Source: Rachycentron canadum (lineage: Eukaryota > Chordata > Actinopteri > Carangiformes > Rachycentridae). Taken from it: 64,000 nt of DNA. Made by a program: the position numbers and the translations under genes. The notes under the pieces are model-generated. The model saw only the letters and a program-made list of their open reading frames with translations. It had not been told where the DNA came from and ran no database searches. Positions 1 to 11,695 of the stretch are shown piece after piece. Positions within the stretch are counted from its first letter, which is position 1. Each line of letters begins with the position of its first letter. Where the stretch lies: positions 10,212,252 through 10,276,251 of the forward strand of contig CM076652.1 of NCBI GenBank assembly GCA_038496675.1, read 5' to 3'.

Positions 1-718
1 GGAGCCTTGAGTTAAGATTTCCTTAATATAAAAACTTTTGTACAAAACACCCTCAGACTTGTGCTTAAGGCTTCCTTATGTAGCATTTCAGATTTTCTAT
101 CTTGGTGTAATACATAAGGAATCGCTTAGAGTCAATTAAGTCATTGCACAAAAGACTAACCAACCAAAGTAAGGGGAAAAAAGTTATGGTACCTTTGATT
201 GATTTTATGGTGATAAATGAGGAGGATGAATATAGCCCAGTCATTTATGATTTGTCCGACCATCTAGAGATCACTCTCTTTGGCTGCTGTGCTCTTCCAG
301 CTTCTTTACAGTTAATGATTGCTCTGCGGTTTAATGCTATGGGATCTTTCCAGTCAATTATTGGTGTATTTCCAAGTCCATCGATCAACTGTGTGCTGTG
401 TCATTCGCCAAGTGTCAAATGCTCTTACCCGTCTGTTGAACACTGTTTTCTTTTGTTATATTCCTCTAGAAGTATCACTTTTTCCTCCTCTGATCAAATT
501 GGTTTTCAGGCCATTTCTTCAACAGGCCAACTTTGTGAGACGATAACCGGTATCACAGGCCAGCAATGATCTCTATTGAAACCAGAATTTTTCCTTAACA
601 AAAGAAACCTTTTAAAGGATTCTGTGCAACAACGTTAGGTAACTGCCTCAGCTAAAGATAATAAAACCTTAAGTGTTATACTTCAGTAGAAACTTAAGGT
701 GCTTTGTGCAACTGGCCC
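1..718 (+). mobile_element. PIF/Harbinger transposon remnant, right part
   Basis: The stretch keeps a broken piece of a Harbinger-type (DDE_Tnp_4) transposase. One frame reads LQLMIALRFNAMGSFQSIIG near 303-362, matching the family's 'IALRF.A.GSFQ' N-terminal block. The match then continues in another frame as STVCCVIRQVSNALTRLL near 376-441, matching the 'S.V.R.I..V..AL..L' helix that normally follows. The change of frame shows a small indel, so this is a dead copy. The sequence ends at 703-718 with TTGTGCAACTGGCCCC, which resembles a Harbinger terminal inverted repeat (GGGGCCAGTTGCACAA on the other strand). The nuclease core is missing between the transposase piece and the end. The left end lies outside the window. 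Family identity rests on remembered motifs. Confidence 0.6.
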
Positions 719-3700
719 CAGGCTTTATAACCGTGACATAGTCTTAAAAATTACTAAACACATAAATTCAAGACAAAAGCTATATTTACTTGTAAAATGA
801 GCACTTGGAGAGAAACTTAGAAGCTCATTCATGTCTATGTCAACTGCCCAGTGGCCTGAATATGCTGCTCCGCCTCTGCAACTCACTCAGCAAAGTAGAC
901 GCAGACTCCTGTGGGACAGTTTGTTCAAAAAGTTGTTACATTTATCAATAGGTACTTTATGGAGAAAAAAAAAGAGGTCTGGAAAGTCACTAAATCTGGT
1001 GTCAAAGTCACTGAGTTGTTAAAATTGTAAAGGCAATGCATATCAGCACCAATGAGTGTGATGAAGTGGTCAGAGTTCACAAAAGCTGCCCCTGCCACAA
1101 CATCTGAGTTTGCATACCAAGATACCAAAGCAATACCAAATACCAAGAATTTAAAATGTTTCTAAAATAAAAGTAGACTCTTTGCTGACATTGTATCAGA
1201 GCAATGGTACCACTAAACAAGGTCATGAGACTAAACTTTAAAAATGTACAAAGCTGAATGGAAATTTATAATGACCTAAACAGATTGCCAACAACAACAA
1301 AGCTTCCCTTACTCAAGCAGCAACTCCTGAGACAATGGTTATTTTCAGTTTGATGCATTTATGTAAAAATGTAATAGTTCTATTGTAGTTGTTGGGTTAA
1401 CTACAAATGGGATTGGTTTAGCAGTGGGAAAGTGACCAACTGAGTAAATGTGAAAAACTACGATGACCTAGTAGTTTTGTTTCATCTTGGAGTAGGATTA
1501 CTGCTCATCATTGTGAGTCATGTTCCAATAATGGTGTTTGTGCTCCTTTGTATAAACTGAACGCCGTGTCACAGTCACTGCAAATTCGTAATCACTGCAG
1601 CAACAATTGATCCAAGAATGAGGGTGCTATTGCTGCCATGTCCCTCTTGTTTTAACATGAACATTACTTTGCATGTGGATGATTCAGTGACCATCATGCT
1701 TCTTGTGGTGACCATGAATCCTCCTTGGAAAGGTTGCTTGTTTTAGCAACTTGCCTTGGGAAACCACTGGAAGGCTTTTAATGTGGCTCCTTGTTTGATA
1801 GAAACTGGGATCCATGTACATTTGGGCTATTTATTGTGCCTTTATGGTTGGCAGATCAACTTTTAGGTTTTACAAGGGGGTAGAAGAAGAGGATGCAGCC
1901 ACACATAGGGGTGATGCAGAGTTGCAGATGACAGGCACTTACTGCAGTTTATACGAACCGCACTCCTTTAGTGCATTGTCAGAAACTATCTAGACTCTTT
2001 TTTTCCGGCTTTATTTTTATATATTTAATTTTTTAACAGAATTACCTGTTTGGGAAAAATGTATTTGACAAAATGTGGTCTCAAAATAACAAGACCATTT
2101 CTCAGTAACAGGCAGCTGACCTGTCCCTCTGATATGTACTGTTGTTTGTTCTAATAAGCCTCAGATTTAATCTAATGTGCAACTTTTATTAACACACTGT
2201 AGGGTAAACATCCAAGATACACCAAAAAGTCCATACACACAACATCAAAGTACATTGTGTCAGAGCAGCTTAGTGGTGAGAACGAAACAGGAGAGTTGTT
2301 TTCTGCACAGATGAAAGGCAATAGAAAGCCGCTCCTCATTGTCAGCCTGCCCCATTGTCAGGTTTGGGTTGAGATATGCACACTCACTACTTTAACCCTC
2401 CCATCTACACAGACAATACATGCACAGAAGTTGCTCAACACTAAGTATCAAGATCATAATAGCAGACTTTGTTTATATGGAAAGCCATTGAGGAACCTGA
2501 GACTTAGGGAGAGAAGAGACAGTTGAGAAGTTGAGTATAAGAGCAGCGTGTGAAGGATTAGATTTATTGTCTGGGTTTTGGTCTGACAATGGAACAGAAA
2601 TAGATCAAAGACCAGGTCACTAGGAGTCACTAAACAACTTACAGAGAGACAGGTCAGCAAAGACTCGACAGTTTGTGACACACCTCTACTGGCTAACTAA
2701 ATTACCTCCTATGACATGTACTGAAGTTAATTAACGTGAAAAATGACCCAGTTTCCAACTGTGGAACAGCAACAGACTGCCATGCCCCTTACAGCACTGT
2801 TTGATTCACCAGGTAATGTACAGTTGTAAAAGTGGAAAGACAATGTGAGCTTACAGTGGCAAACCAAAGCATGGCCTGGTTTCATAGTTATTAGACAGGA
2901 GAGTTGCATGTATTGCATGTGACTGAGTAGTAAACTGAACACAGCGTTCAGTGTTGTGTTCTTTTCTTTGTATGCTTGTGCTTGTGTGTGTCAGTACTGG
3001 CCTCTAGCCATGCCAGGTGAGGTGCAGGAGGTGTGTGTGTGGGTGTAAACCTAGAAATTTGATGATGTTCCTTAAAGAGAGGAAATACTAACATAGCACA
3101 AAAGGTTTGAGAACAATCAAAAAGACAAACAAATACAAGAGATTATGGGAGAATACAGCCCAGGTGTGTCAAACAACAAGTGCCAAACAGGGACTGGTTT
3201 TGGATGCATTGCAAAGTGTTTACAAAAAGCACAAGAAATACCAGAGCCCAGGGTGGGACGTAGGAAGAGGACAGAGAAAGACATGTTAGCAGATGATAGC
3301 AGATGAGTAATACAGTAAACAAGCAAGAAAAAAAAAACTAAAAAGCAAGAGAACCAGACAGACAACCATGGACATCTACTTCCAGGTGTCACTGAGATAA
3401 AGACATTGTTGTGTTAAGAAGAACGCCAACATTGCCACTTTTCATTAACAGCTGCTCTGCACTACAACTTACCCACGCTAACACCGCCTACCCTTGAGGG
3501 TCATATCTACAACAGCTTTCACTGCCGTAATGACTCAGATTCATCAATAAGCTGGGAGTGGGAGTGATATTTAGTGTGTCACTGTCTCTCCATGTGTGTT
3601 AATTTACTAAATTGTGTGTATAAAAAGTAAAACATAACAGTGTTTCAAGCGCACATCGAAGCCCCAGCAGTATATCAGTCAGCCATGCACCTCTCCCAGG

Positions 3701-4193
3701 CATCAAAGACTGCAAGAAAAAAAAACCTTTACACACCCTTATAAACACACACGCACCCTGCACTTACCCACTTTTGTGCATATATACACAAAGACACACA
3801 CCATTCTCACAAACTGACTCACCCACACTGACAAGTGTGCACACAGGGAGAGAGAGACACACACACACAATTACATAAGCACCCTAGGAGTTTGGCAGAG
3901 AAGAGGCAAGAATCAGAGTGGGAGGCCAGGCACCTGGATGAACAGATTATGGTCTAAACCCCACCAAAGACACATAGATGATCTGCCTCAAACTTCAATT
4001 TTTCTCCCCAGTGTGGGCTCTGGGCTTTTCATCACCTGAGGAATACTGCAAACCTCAGTGACCTTGACTTGCAGAGGTAGTCAAAATCAGCTCATCACTA
4101 CAAAGTGCTGACTGGTTAGGACCTCCTGCTATGTTTTATGACAAACTCATCAAATTAAGTAATCACTGATGTATGTGCTTATATATACTGCGC

Positions 4194-4245
<52 letters not shown>

Positions 4246-6146
4246 GTGTGTGTGTGTGTGTATGAGTGTTCATTTAACAAAATTAGGAGGCAATAAAGTT
4301 GTATTATATATAACATAGTCCATTGGACATATGTTTTGCATAATGATAAAAAACAATTTTGCTTTTATTATATGTGTAGATATTAATATTGGCCCCTTTA
4401 TATGAATAACATTTGGCTTCTCACTTTGTAGAATGCAGCCCTAACCTCCACTGCAGCACCACACAAAAGCACTTTTGACCTTACTTCCCACCCCACTGCC
4501 CATGTCACTAATTTACAAGTCATCACTGCAACTGAACTCATTAAAGACAGCCATAAGGCGGTGAGAACTACTATTGAGGATCGACAGCCTCAGATTTTAG
4601 TTCTTGAGGCTGTCACACCATCTGGTGGCCATGTTGTCCAACTTCAGTGGCATATTACTGATCCAGAAAGACGGCTTCAGTGCCAATAAAAACAAATTAT
4701 TGCACTGTAAAACAAAAAACATATGTTCACTGTGCAACAGACCTTATAGATACTAAATGACTACTATAGTCTCATAAAAGTACCAACCTACTATAACTTC
4801 GATGCCAAATATAACAACTGATTTAGTATTCTCAAAATGGTCAAATTCACTTCCTATATAGAGCATAGGCTTGTTATATTTTCATTCGTAAAAAGAACTA
4901 TTAGTTCTGCTGTAACAGTTAGTACAGTCACCAGAATGCCATTCGTCATTCTCATAGTCTAGTTCGAGGTCAATGTGACCTACTGAGAATACAGGCTACT
5001 GAATCCTAACCAGCTCTATAACACGACTCTGAGGCTGAGCAGTGTTATGCATTTGAGGCAAGTTCACAAACTTGAGACTGAGACTGACTGAGCAATAATG
5101 TGACAAAGAAACTATCAAAACAATTGTCTATGAACAGAAAATTGCTTTAGATCTTAATTGACATTAGTAACAGGTCCTAATTAATAATGGACATTGTAGT
5201 CACAAGTGTAGTATATCAGTATGTCAGAAATGTGCTAAAGTTTGAAAATTGATAAGTTATGAGAAGCTGACAGTAGCAATTAGTCATACTAGCAAAAACA
5301 AATTGGAGTTAGGTATTAAAAAAGGACAAGATGAGGGATGATTTACATGCTCTTCTATACAAGGGTGAGGCATTTCCATTTCATTATAGTTGTGGGGTAA
5401 TAAATGATGAATCAAACAAGCAACGCAGTAATTGTACATCTTCACGAAGGACATAAATAGCGGCAAAAATATAAGCAAACAATTTTCAGTCAGAGCAGAT
5501 TTCTAATATTAGGAAATACTACTGATTTGAATATACTTAATATGATCTGCAAAACATCTGCTTTACATTTATGTGTTCCTTCTCAATGGAGGATTAACTC
5601 TGGTAACCTTTACAAAAGAAGTTGCTCAACATTAGTAGGTATTTTCCACTTTGTCATCTTTTAAAAAAAAACATGCTGATATTTAGGTGACAGTCTGTTT
5701 AAGCACAGATACATTAACCACCTTTATACATTAGTCGTAGCTTTTTGGTGGCATAATACTATGTAGTACAATGCACCTACCTGAAGATGGTGTAATAATC
5801 TAAGAAAATGGAGGTTTGAATGTACATACTGCCCACATCACATAAGATTTGACTTCCATAAGCTGATATATAAAGTTGGATAAAAATAACCTTGATGCAG
5901 TCAGCCACTATACCTCAACCTTCCCACTCCACCCTTGTAAACTTGAAATATGTATCATAAGAGACAATGACTACAATCTCTACCCCCTATCACCACTACC
6001 ACCGTCACACCTTAATGCTGCTATTGTGGCTGTAATGGCTCTCTAGTGTGGCAGTAGTGATTCTAAACCAATAACCTGCTGCACCAATAAACCGTTGACT
6101 GAGTAGTCAATCGACTCAAAATAAAGACTTGTAAATAAAGACTTAC
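719..6146. other. Non-coding stretch, probably mrpl23 intron 2
   Basis: No exon is recognisable here on either strand. Because mrpl23 runs on the minus strand and its third exon is not found, most or all of this is probably its intron. It contains a TA/TG microsatellite at about 4191-4262 and otherwise AT-rich sequence. The short open frames show no family resemblance and no splice-site context. Confidence 0.4.
4191..4262. repeat. (TA)n(TG)n microsatellite
   Basis: A run of alternating TA passes into a long run of TG with one CG interruption. Confidence 0.9.
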
Positions 6147-7518
6147 TCCATTGGGACGCGAAACTGGGCAGTGTCAGGAGGCTGCTCTTTTCCAGGCCTC
6201 ACTAGGGTCAGAAACCAGTTGGGTCTGAAGATCCTCAGCTGAGGGTTGCCCAGCTGGTAGAGCGGATATCTGAGAGGACAGAAAGACTCTTATTATCTCT
6301 AGTTTCATTCATCCTATAGTAAATCCTACAATTACACAACTGGTAAGAGATTAAATCTATAATCATGTAGAATTACAAGAAATTATGTAGAACTCTGAAA
6401 TTTTAGGTTGCTATTATTGGTTGTTGTCAAACGTTGACAGAGGAAGAGATTAACAAAATAAAGAGCTGTGTGATGAAAACCCACAGTGTGTGATCACTCA
6501 ACGAACTCTGGCTCTTAAGCTACATGCTCCACCAGCTCTACACAAATTGCATCTGCATTTAGTTATGCGCATTAAGTGTACAGTGGTTTTATCACAGCTT
6601 TTTCACTGGAAACAGCTGGAACCTTTTCCCGTCAGATCATTTGGAAGCACAATGCTTTATTTTGAGTATATGGTTCCTCTGCTGGCTTATATATAACTCA
6701 GCTGATCATCAAACTACTTTTGTCTTTTACCCAGTCACACTTCATTATAGAGATGCTGCAGTGTTCCCATATAAGAGGAAATAATATCTGCAGTTATTCT
6801 TTAACCTATTCCTGCACCTATTAAACAAAGAAACCTTCTTTATACCATTTCCCAAGACATGATATGGCATAAGAAAATACCAGTTGAGGCATAAATACAA
6901 CCTATAGACACGACATTTCTTTTCAACTTCTAAAAAAAAAAAAAAAAAAAAAAAATCAAAACATTCTGACATCAAGACAGTCACATGAAATATTTTATTG
7001 AGACCAAAATCACAAATGTACAGCACACAATGCTGCAGCATGTGAGTATACATAATGAATAATATTATAACTTCACAGGTGAATTACTTCACCAATTACA
7101 GACCTTTACGACGACCGGACTGTCATGGCAACTCACATGGTTGCTATGCGCCGACTCTAGCTGCATCTTAACGGCAAGTTGTTTTTAGCTTAGCCGGGAA
7201 TCGGTGGCTACATTCCCGTCGCGTACCGTTAGTTGATTTTCACAGTGAGTCCACAAGTCAGTGCTCAACACGCACGAACAGTGTGTAAAGTAACGTAAGT
7301 ACCCGTGCTACAATAATAGTTGCATCCCGTCACAGAGGAGACTTGGAGGGACTGAGACTGGGAGATGCTAACGTTAGCTGGGTTTCGCTAGCTTACCAAA
7401 CAGCCAGAAGTGTGACCAGCAGAGACTTAATCTCAAGATAACGTGACTGTGAGAACATTTAGAACCACACATGAGAGGAAAATAAACGTGGCACTTACAG
7501 TAGTCTTGTTACTGGCAT
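6147..7518 (-). CDS. mrpl23: Mitochondrial large ribosomal subunit protein L23 (uL23m), first two coding exons
   Basis: Structural protein of the mitochondrial 39S large subunit, placed near the exit tunnel in the matrix. Exon 1 coding part is 7518-7499 (starts MPVTRL, donor GTAAGT). Exon 2 is 6269-6147, with acceptor CTCAG before it and donor GTAAGT after it. Twenty bases of exon 1 leave phase 2, and exon 2 completes a Leu codon and runs YPLYQLGNPQLRIFRPNWF and on to a final PM before a split Glu codon. The YPLYQLG, PQLR.FR and VRPG blocks are characteristic of vertebrate MRPL23, whose length is about 150 residues; about 48 are present. Exon 3 onward was not found down to base 1, so the gene is cut by the window edge after a last intron of more than 6 kb. 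The start is chosen because it is the only ATG that joins exon 2 in frame through a good donor. Confidence 0.88.
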
Positions 7519-7650
7519 CGTAACGGTCAGTTGTGAGACACAAGCTAACAGACAGGCGTCTGTTTTGTAGTCTTTTCAAGGTTGTCAAATTCCACACGTG
7601 TATGGATGTACTTCCGGGAACAACAGCCATTGAGCATGCGCACTAGATAT
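7519..7650 (-). promoter_or_regulatory. mrpl23 5' UTR and core promoter with ETS/GABP-like and NRF1-like sites
   Basis: ACTTCCGG at 7610-7617 fits an ETS/GABP (NRF-2) site and GCATGCGCA at 7634-7642 fits an NRF1 half-palindrome. Both are typical of nuclear genes for mitochondrial proteins. They lie about 90-125 bases upstream of the chosen start codon, consistent with a TATA-less promoter. Site names are by consensus only; binding is inferred. Confidence 0.55.
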
Positions 7651-8617
7651 GGTTCGTGCCCTTGAGGTAGTCTGCAGCTAAGAACTGAGGACACAAGGTG
7701 CACTGAAGGTTTTGTCTCTTACCAAGTGGCCTTTGTTATTCAAACTCTTACCACTACACACAAAAATCAGTTTTTAGCAATAATTCCCCATTGAGAATCT
7801 TTCCATTACATTTGTTTGTAATGGAAATGATTATAATTTTGTGCTAACAGTCCAATAATAAGCACTGATGAATACTCACCAAAACTACTAATTTGCCCAG
7901 TATTCATTTAATCAAAACTGATGGTTTTATGAACTCAAAGAGCAAATCTCACATAAGCAAGATGTTTTATGCATACTGTACTTCCCTTGTTAATTCTGAA
8001 ATTTTACTTTAATCTGCAATTTGACATAAGCACAACTAAAAGGTTTATTTTATCTATTTGCATACACACAACATATCAAAACACACATTTTCATGTCATA
8101 CAACTAAATTTGTACATGCACATATAGCCTATTTGTTACACATGGATAAATGCAGAGGTGCATAAACAGAAATTTACATAGTGATATAATAAAATGATAT
8201 CAGTGCCTTTTTATGCAAAATATTCAACTGACACTGGCCAGTTACAAAGCAGTTAATGTTTTTTTTTTGTTTGTTTGTTTTTGAAGCAGGTGCTTCAATC
8301 TTATCCTTACATGACAACAGAGCGCATATTCAATTTCCATTCTGGAAGTGTCATAACGTGTGAGTATTTAGTGAGTATTTTCTCAGGGCATGTATGATGA
8401 GACAGCAGCAGAGGGAGACCTTCTCCCATCAATCACTCAGACCCTGTGCTCCAGTGTCTGACCTGCACACCCAGCAGGGTGGGGGGGTCGGAGTGATTGA
8501 AGGCCCCTTGAGTGGAACATAAGTCCCTGGCTCAGCTGGTTCAGACCTGGCAGGAAATGGACCACACTGACAGCCTACACTATGCCCGGGAGGGAAGTTT
8601 CCATCAGTTAAGATGCC

Positions 8618-8667
8618 GTGTGTGTGTGTGTGTGGGTGTGTGTGTGTGTGTGGTGGGTGTGTGTGGA
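8618..8667. repeat. (TG)n microsatellite, imperfect
   Basis: TG repeats with GG interruptions. Confidence 0.85.
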
Positions 8668-9284
8668 GGGTGCTGGAGCGCAGTTAGGCATTTGATTATT
8701 ATGCAGTTGTAATGTTGGCCAGTTGGAGCAGGTATTTGTCATACTATATCCTGCTGTCTCTACAGTTGTCCAGTTGAGTTTTTTACCTCAAGAAAAAGAA
8801 ATGTTTGCTACTGTGAGTTCATTGGTTGTTTACTTGTTGTTTATTTGGAACTGGTTGATCAGACAGCTGATATGAGAGAGTACTGGACATTCATAGATGG
8901 TGGTGAGGCAGAGGTGGGAAGGTTACTTTCAAAACACATATTGTAATGTGTACTGGCTGCTGCATATTATAAATTCAAACATTAGATTGTTCCATAAAAT
9001 AAATTATAAACTTACATTACACATCAGTTTACTAATATCAACATTAAATAGTGTGCTTATTAGACTACAGACCATAATGTGCATGTTGTCCTTACTGTAA
9101 ATGTGCACATTTATATCTGGTGTGTGAAGATGGTGTGACACAGTGCAACATGAAAAAGTAGTGCAAGCTCGGTCAGCCTAGACAAGCATGAACAAATTGT
9201 GTGAATCTAGCTTCAGTAGCTTTAATATTCTAATTGATAATATGCTCATGTGGTGAACATTCTTAAATAATTAGCATTTAATAG

Positions 9285-9400
9285 TTGTTCAAGAGAAACA
9301 TAATTGTCAACTAATTTTAAAAGTGATTAATTGTTTAAGTCATTTTCATAAATGCCAAAACACTGCTATTTTCAGCATCTTAAATATCCTTTCTCTGTTT
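9285..9400 (+). repeat. Diverged copy of a teleost dispersed repeat
   Basis: The text 'caactaattttaaaagtgat' followed by 'taattgtttaagtcatttt', 'atgccaaaa' and 'cagcatcttaaat' matches, from memory, a very common fish repeat built around 'tcgattaat...gagtcatttt...atgccaaa...cttaaatg'. The same family, in the opposite orientation, occurs in both copies of the duplication at 39125-39380 and 42690-42960. Confidence 0.45.
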
Positions 9401-10284
9401 TATTATATTGTAAATTGAGTATGTATGTGTTTTGAGCTGTTGGTCGGGAAAAATGCAACGTGAGGACTTCCCCTTAAGATACGATCTACAAGACTTTTGA
9501 AAATCTAACCAACAAGGACTTTGAGCATCAACAGCATGAAGTGATGACTTAGATGCTATCTCGTAACGTCCTACTGTTGCAGGCCAACTGTCTACTATGG
9601 CAAACTCGTTCTCCTGTAGTAGAAGACAAGAAGAAAATTGATTGTTAATTCAAGGTACAAATGATTATTTATTACTTATAGGCCTTGCAGAGAGGCATGT
9701 GTTTGCATGTACGTACTTGCTATGTGCGCAAGGACGATTTCTGCATTCTCATGGCCCTTATCTGTCCCTTGGCCTCAGACCTGGAGCTAGCTGTGGGTGC
9801 AGCAGCAGTAGCTGCACTCATTACCTCAGTCAGGGTGCCAATGTTTAGCAAAGCTTCAGCCAGTGCAGACCAAGCCAGGTCTAGGGGGAGTGGAGGGGGC
9901 CAGCAACATGAACCGATGCAACCTTCAGCCAAAGGTCCGGTCTCACACTGTTGTCCAACTCTGCCATTTATAGATGTGATTCAAGCCTGTTTGTTAATGC
10001 ACACGGTTGGGCTCTTTGATGGAAAATAAAAGTCAACTATATCATCTAATTTCACTGGTTGCCATAAGAATATAACTCTGATTAATAAGGGTTTATCGCT
10101 TTTCAAACTTTTGAAAGTTACTCTGTGAAAATGTTTCAGTTCTGTAGAAACCATATTCTGGTTAATGGCTTGACCACTTAACTACTTTGCCATTATTGCT
10201 GCTGCAATAGTTTTCATTTTAGTTATACATTTAAAGTGTTTGCAATACCCACAGAATATTGACTAAATGAGATTGGACCACTTT

Positions 10285-10287
<3 letters not shown>

Positions 10288-10330
<43 letters not shown>
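10288..10330. repeat. (TG)n microsatellite
   Basis: Uninterrupted TG run followed by a short AGAG tract. Confidence 0.95.
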
Positions 10331-10332
<2 letters not shown>

Positions 10333-11299
10333 ATAGAGAGAGTTCGAGAGAATTGGAATGAAGGTTCAGGTCTGGGGCAGTGGAAAGTGGCTGTTTGTGT
10401 GACAGTACAAAAAGCAAGAAAGTATGGGAGGAGGAGGGAGCGCTCTAACAGCAGAGGTGCATCGACGGAAACAGTTCAGTCTAGAGAGGGATTGTCTCGC
10501 CAAGAGCGGGCGCTGGGGCTGCATGGAAACTTCCCCCCTCCGACTCTCAGGCAGCCGGAGGAGAAGTTGTCGGTATTGAATATCCTAGAGAAGAAAAAAA
10601 AGGAAACAGTAAATTGAAGATCCAGACGTGAAGATGGAAAAGTTTGTCAGTTGAAGTGAATAGTTTTGCATATAAAGGCACTCACTGTTTCTGTTTCGCA
10701 AAGCCACTTCAGTCTTCCTTGAAGAATGGATCATCCTGATGCCTTGAATTATTTCCCCAAAGAATTGCTTAAATATGTAATAATGACAACTAGAGTTTTT
10801 ATACAATACTTTATGTGTAAAACACCTAATCCCAGAGACAATATCACCAGAAGCAATAGCACCTTACCTTATTGCTCAGAGGTAGTGGATGAACAGCAGG
10901 TACAAGAGTATGATGGAAGACAAAGAGAGCAATATACGAGAGAACTTTGAATCCAGATACAATTCAGCTGTGGCATGTTCTTCTGCTGCGAGGCGAGGTT
11001 TATACAGTAGGCTTGGAGCACAATGCGTTATGTGTACACTGTACCACAGTCAGGGGTGAGGAAGAACTGTGTCAGGGGAACCAATTATCATTTTTGGCAG
11101 CAAAACATTTAAAACATTCTCATCCTCCGCTGACAATCTGTAACAGATGTTTCATAGATACAAGACTGTGGACTTCAATGTCTTATTATCTATCACAGTC
11201 GCTGAACAAGACAGTCAATACTCTTTTCCGTTTTTAGCCTCATTTGTTGCTTGGCTCTATGAATGGCAATGTTGTCCTATTTGTCTGTCTGTCCAGATT

Positions 11300-11695
11300 A
11301 AACTATGTCAGCGGCTATTGGTTTGATTGCTACGACATTTGCTACAGACACCTACACTTCCTATACCTACAGAAGCTTCAGTGATAATCTGACTTGTCAT
11401 CTAGCGCCACCAGCTGTTCAAAGTTTTCTCTTATCTGGTGAACTATCGCAACATCTCCTAGATGGCACAAAGTGACATGGTTCAAGAGACAATGGCTCCT
11501 ATTGTCTTTGGTGATGGCTGACAGCATGTTAGCATGCTAATGTGCTAAACTAAGACAGTAGACATGCTTAAGCATGCATCAGCATGTTAGCATTGTCATT
11601 ACAAGAATGTTAGCATGCTGACTTAAGTGCTTTGCTTAAGGCTCTGCTGTGTACAGCATCATATAGCTGCTATCATGACTCTTAGTCTTAATTAG
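11300..11695 (+). repeat. Teleost dispersed repeat with 'agcatgttagcatgct' core
   Basis: Contains in order 'ctagcgccaccagctgttca' (11400s), 'agcatgttagcatgctaat' (11520s), 'cagcatgttagcattgtcat' (11580s) and 'catgactcttagtcttaatt' (11670s). This order matches a repeat I recognise as abundant in percomorph genomes. It is diverged and has no open frame. The same family is recognisable in 38790-39115. Confidence 0.6.

Noticed and set aside
9685..10029. 114-codon plus-strand frame and an overlapping minus-strand frame
   Set aside because: Low-complexity Ala/Ser composition, overlapping alternatives in several frames, no splice context or recognised domain.
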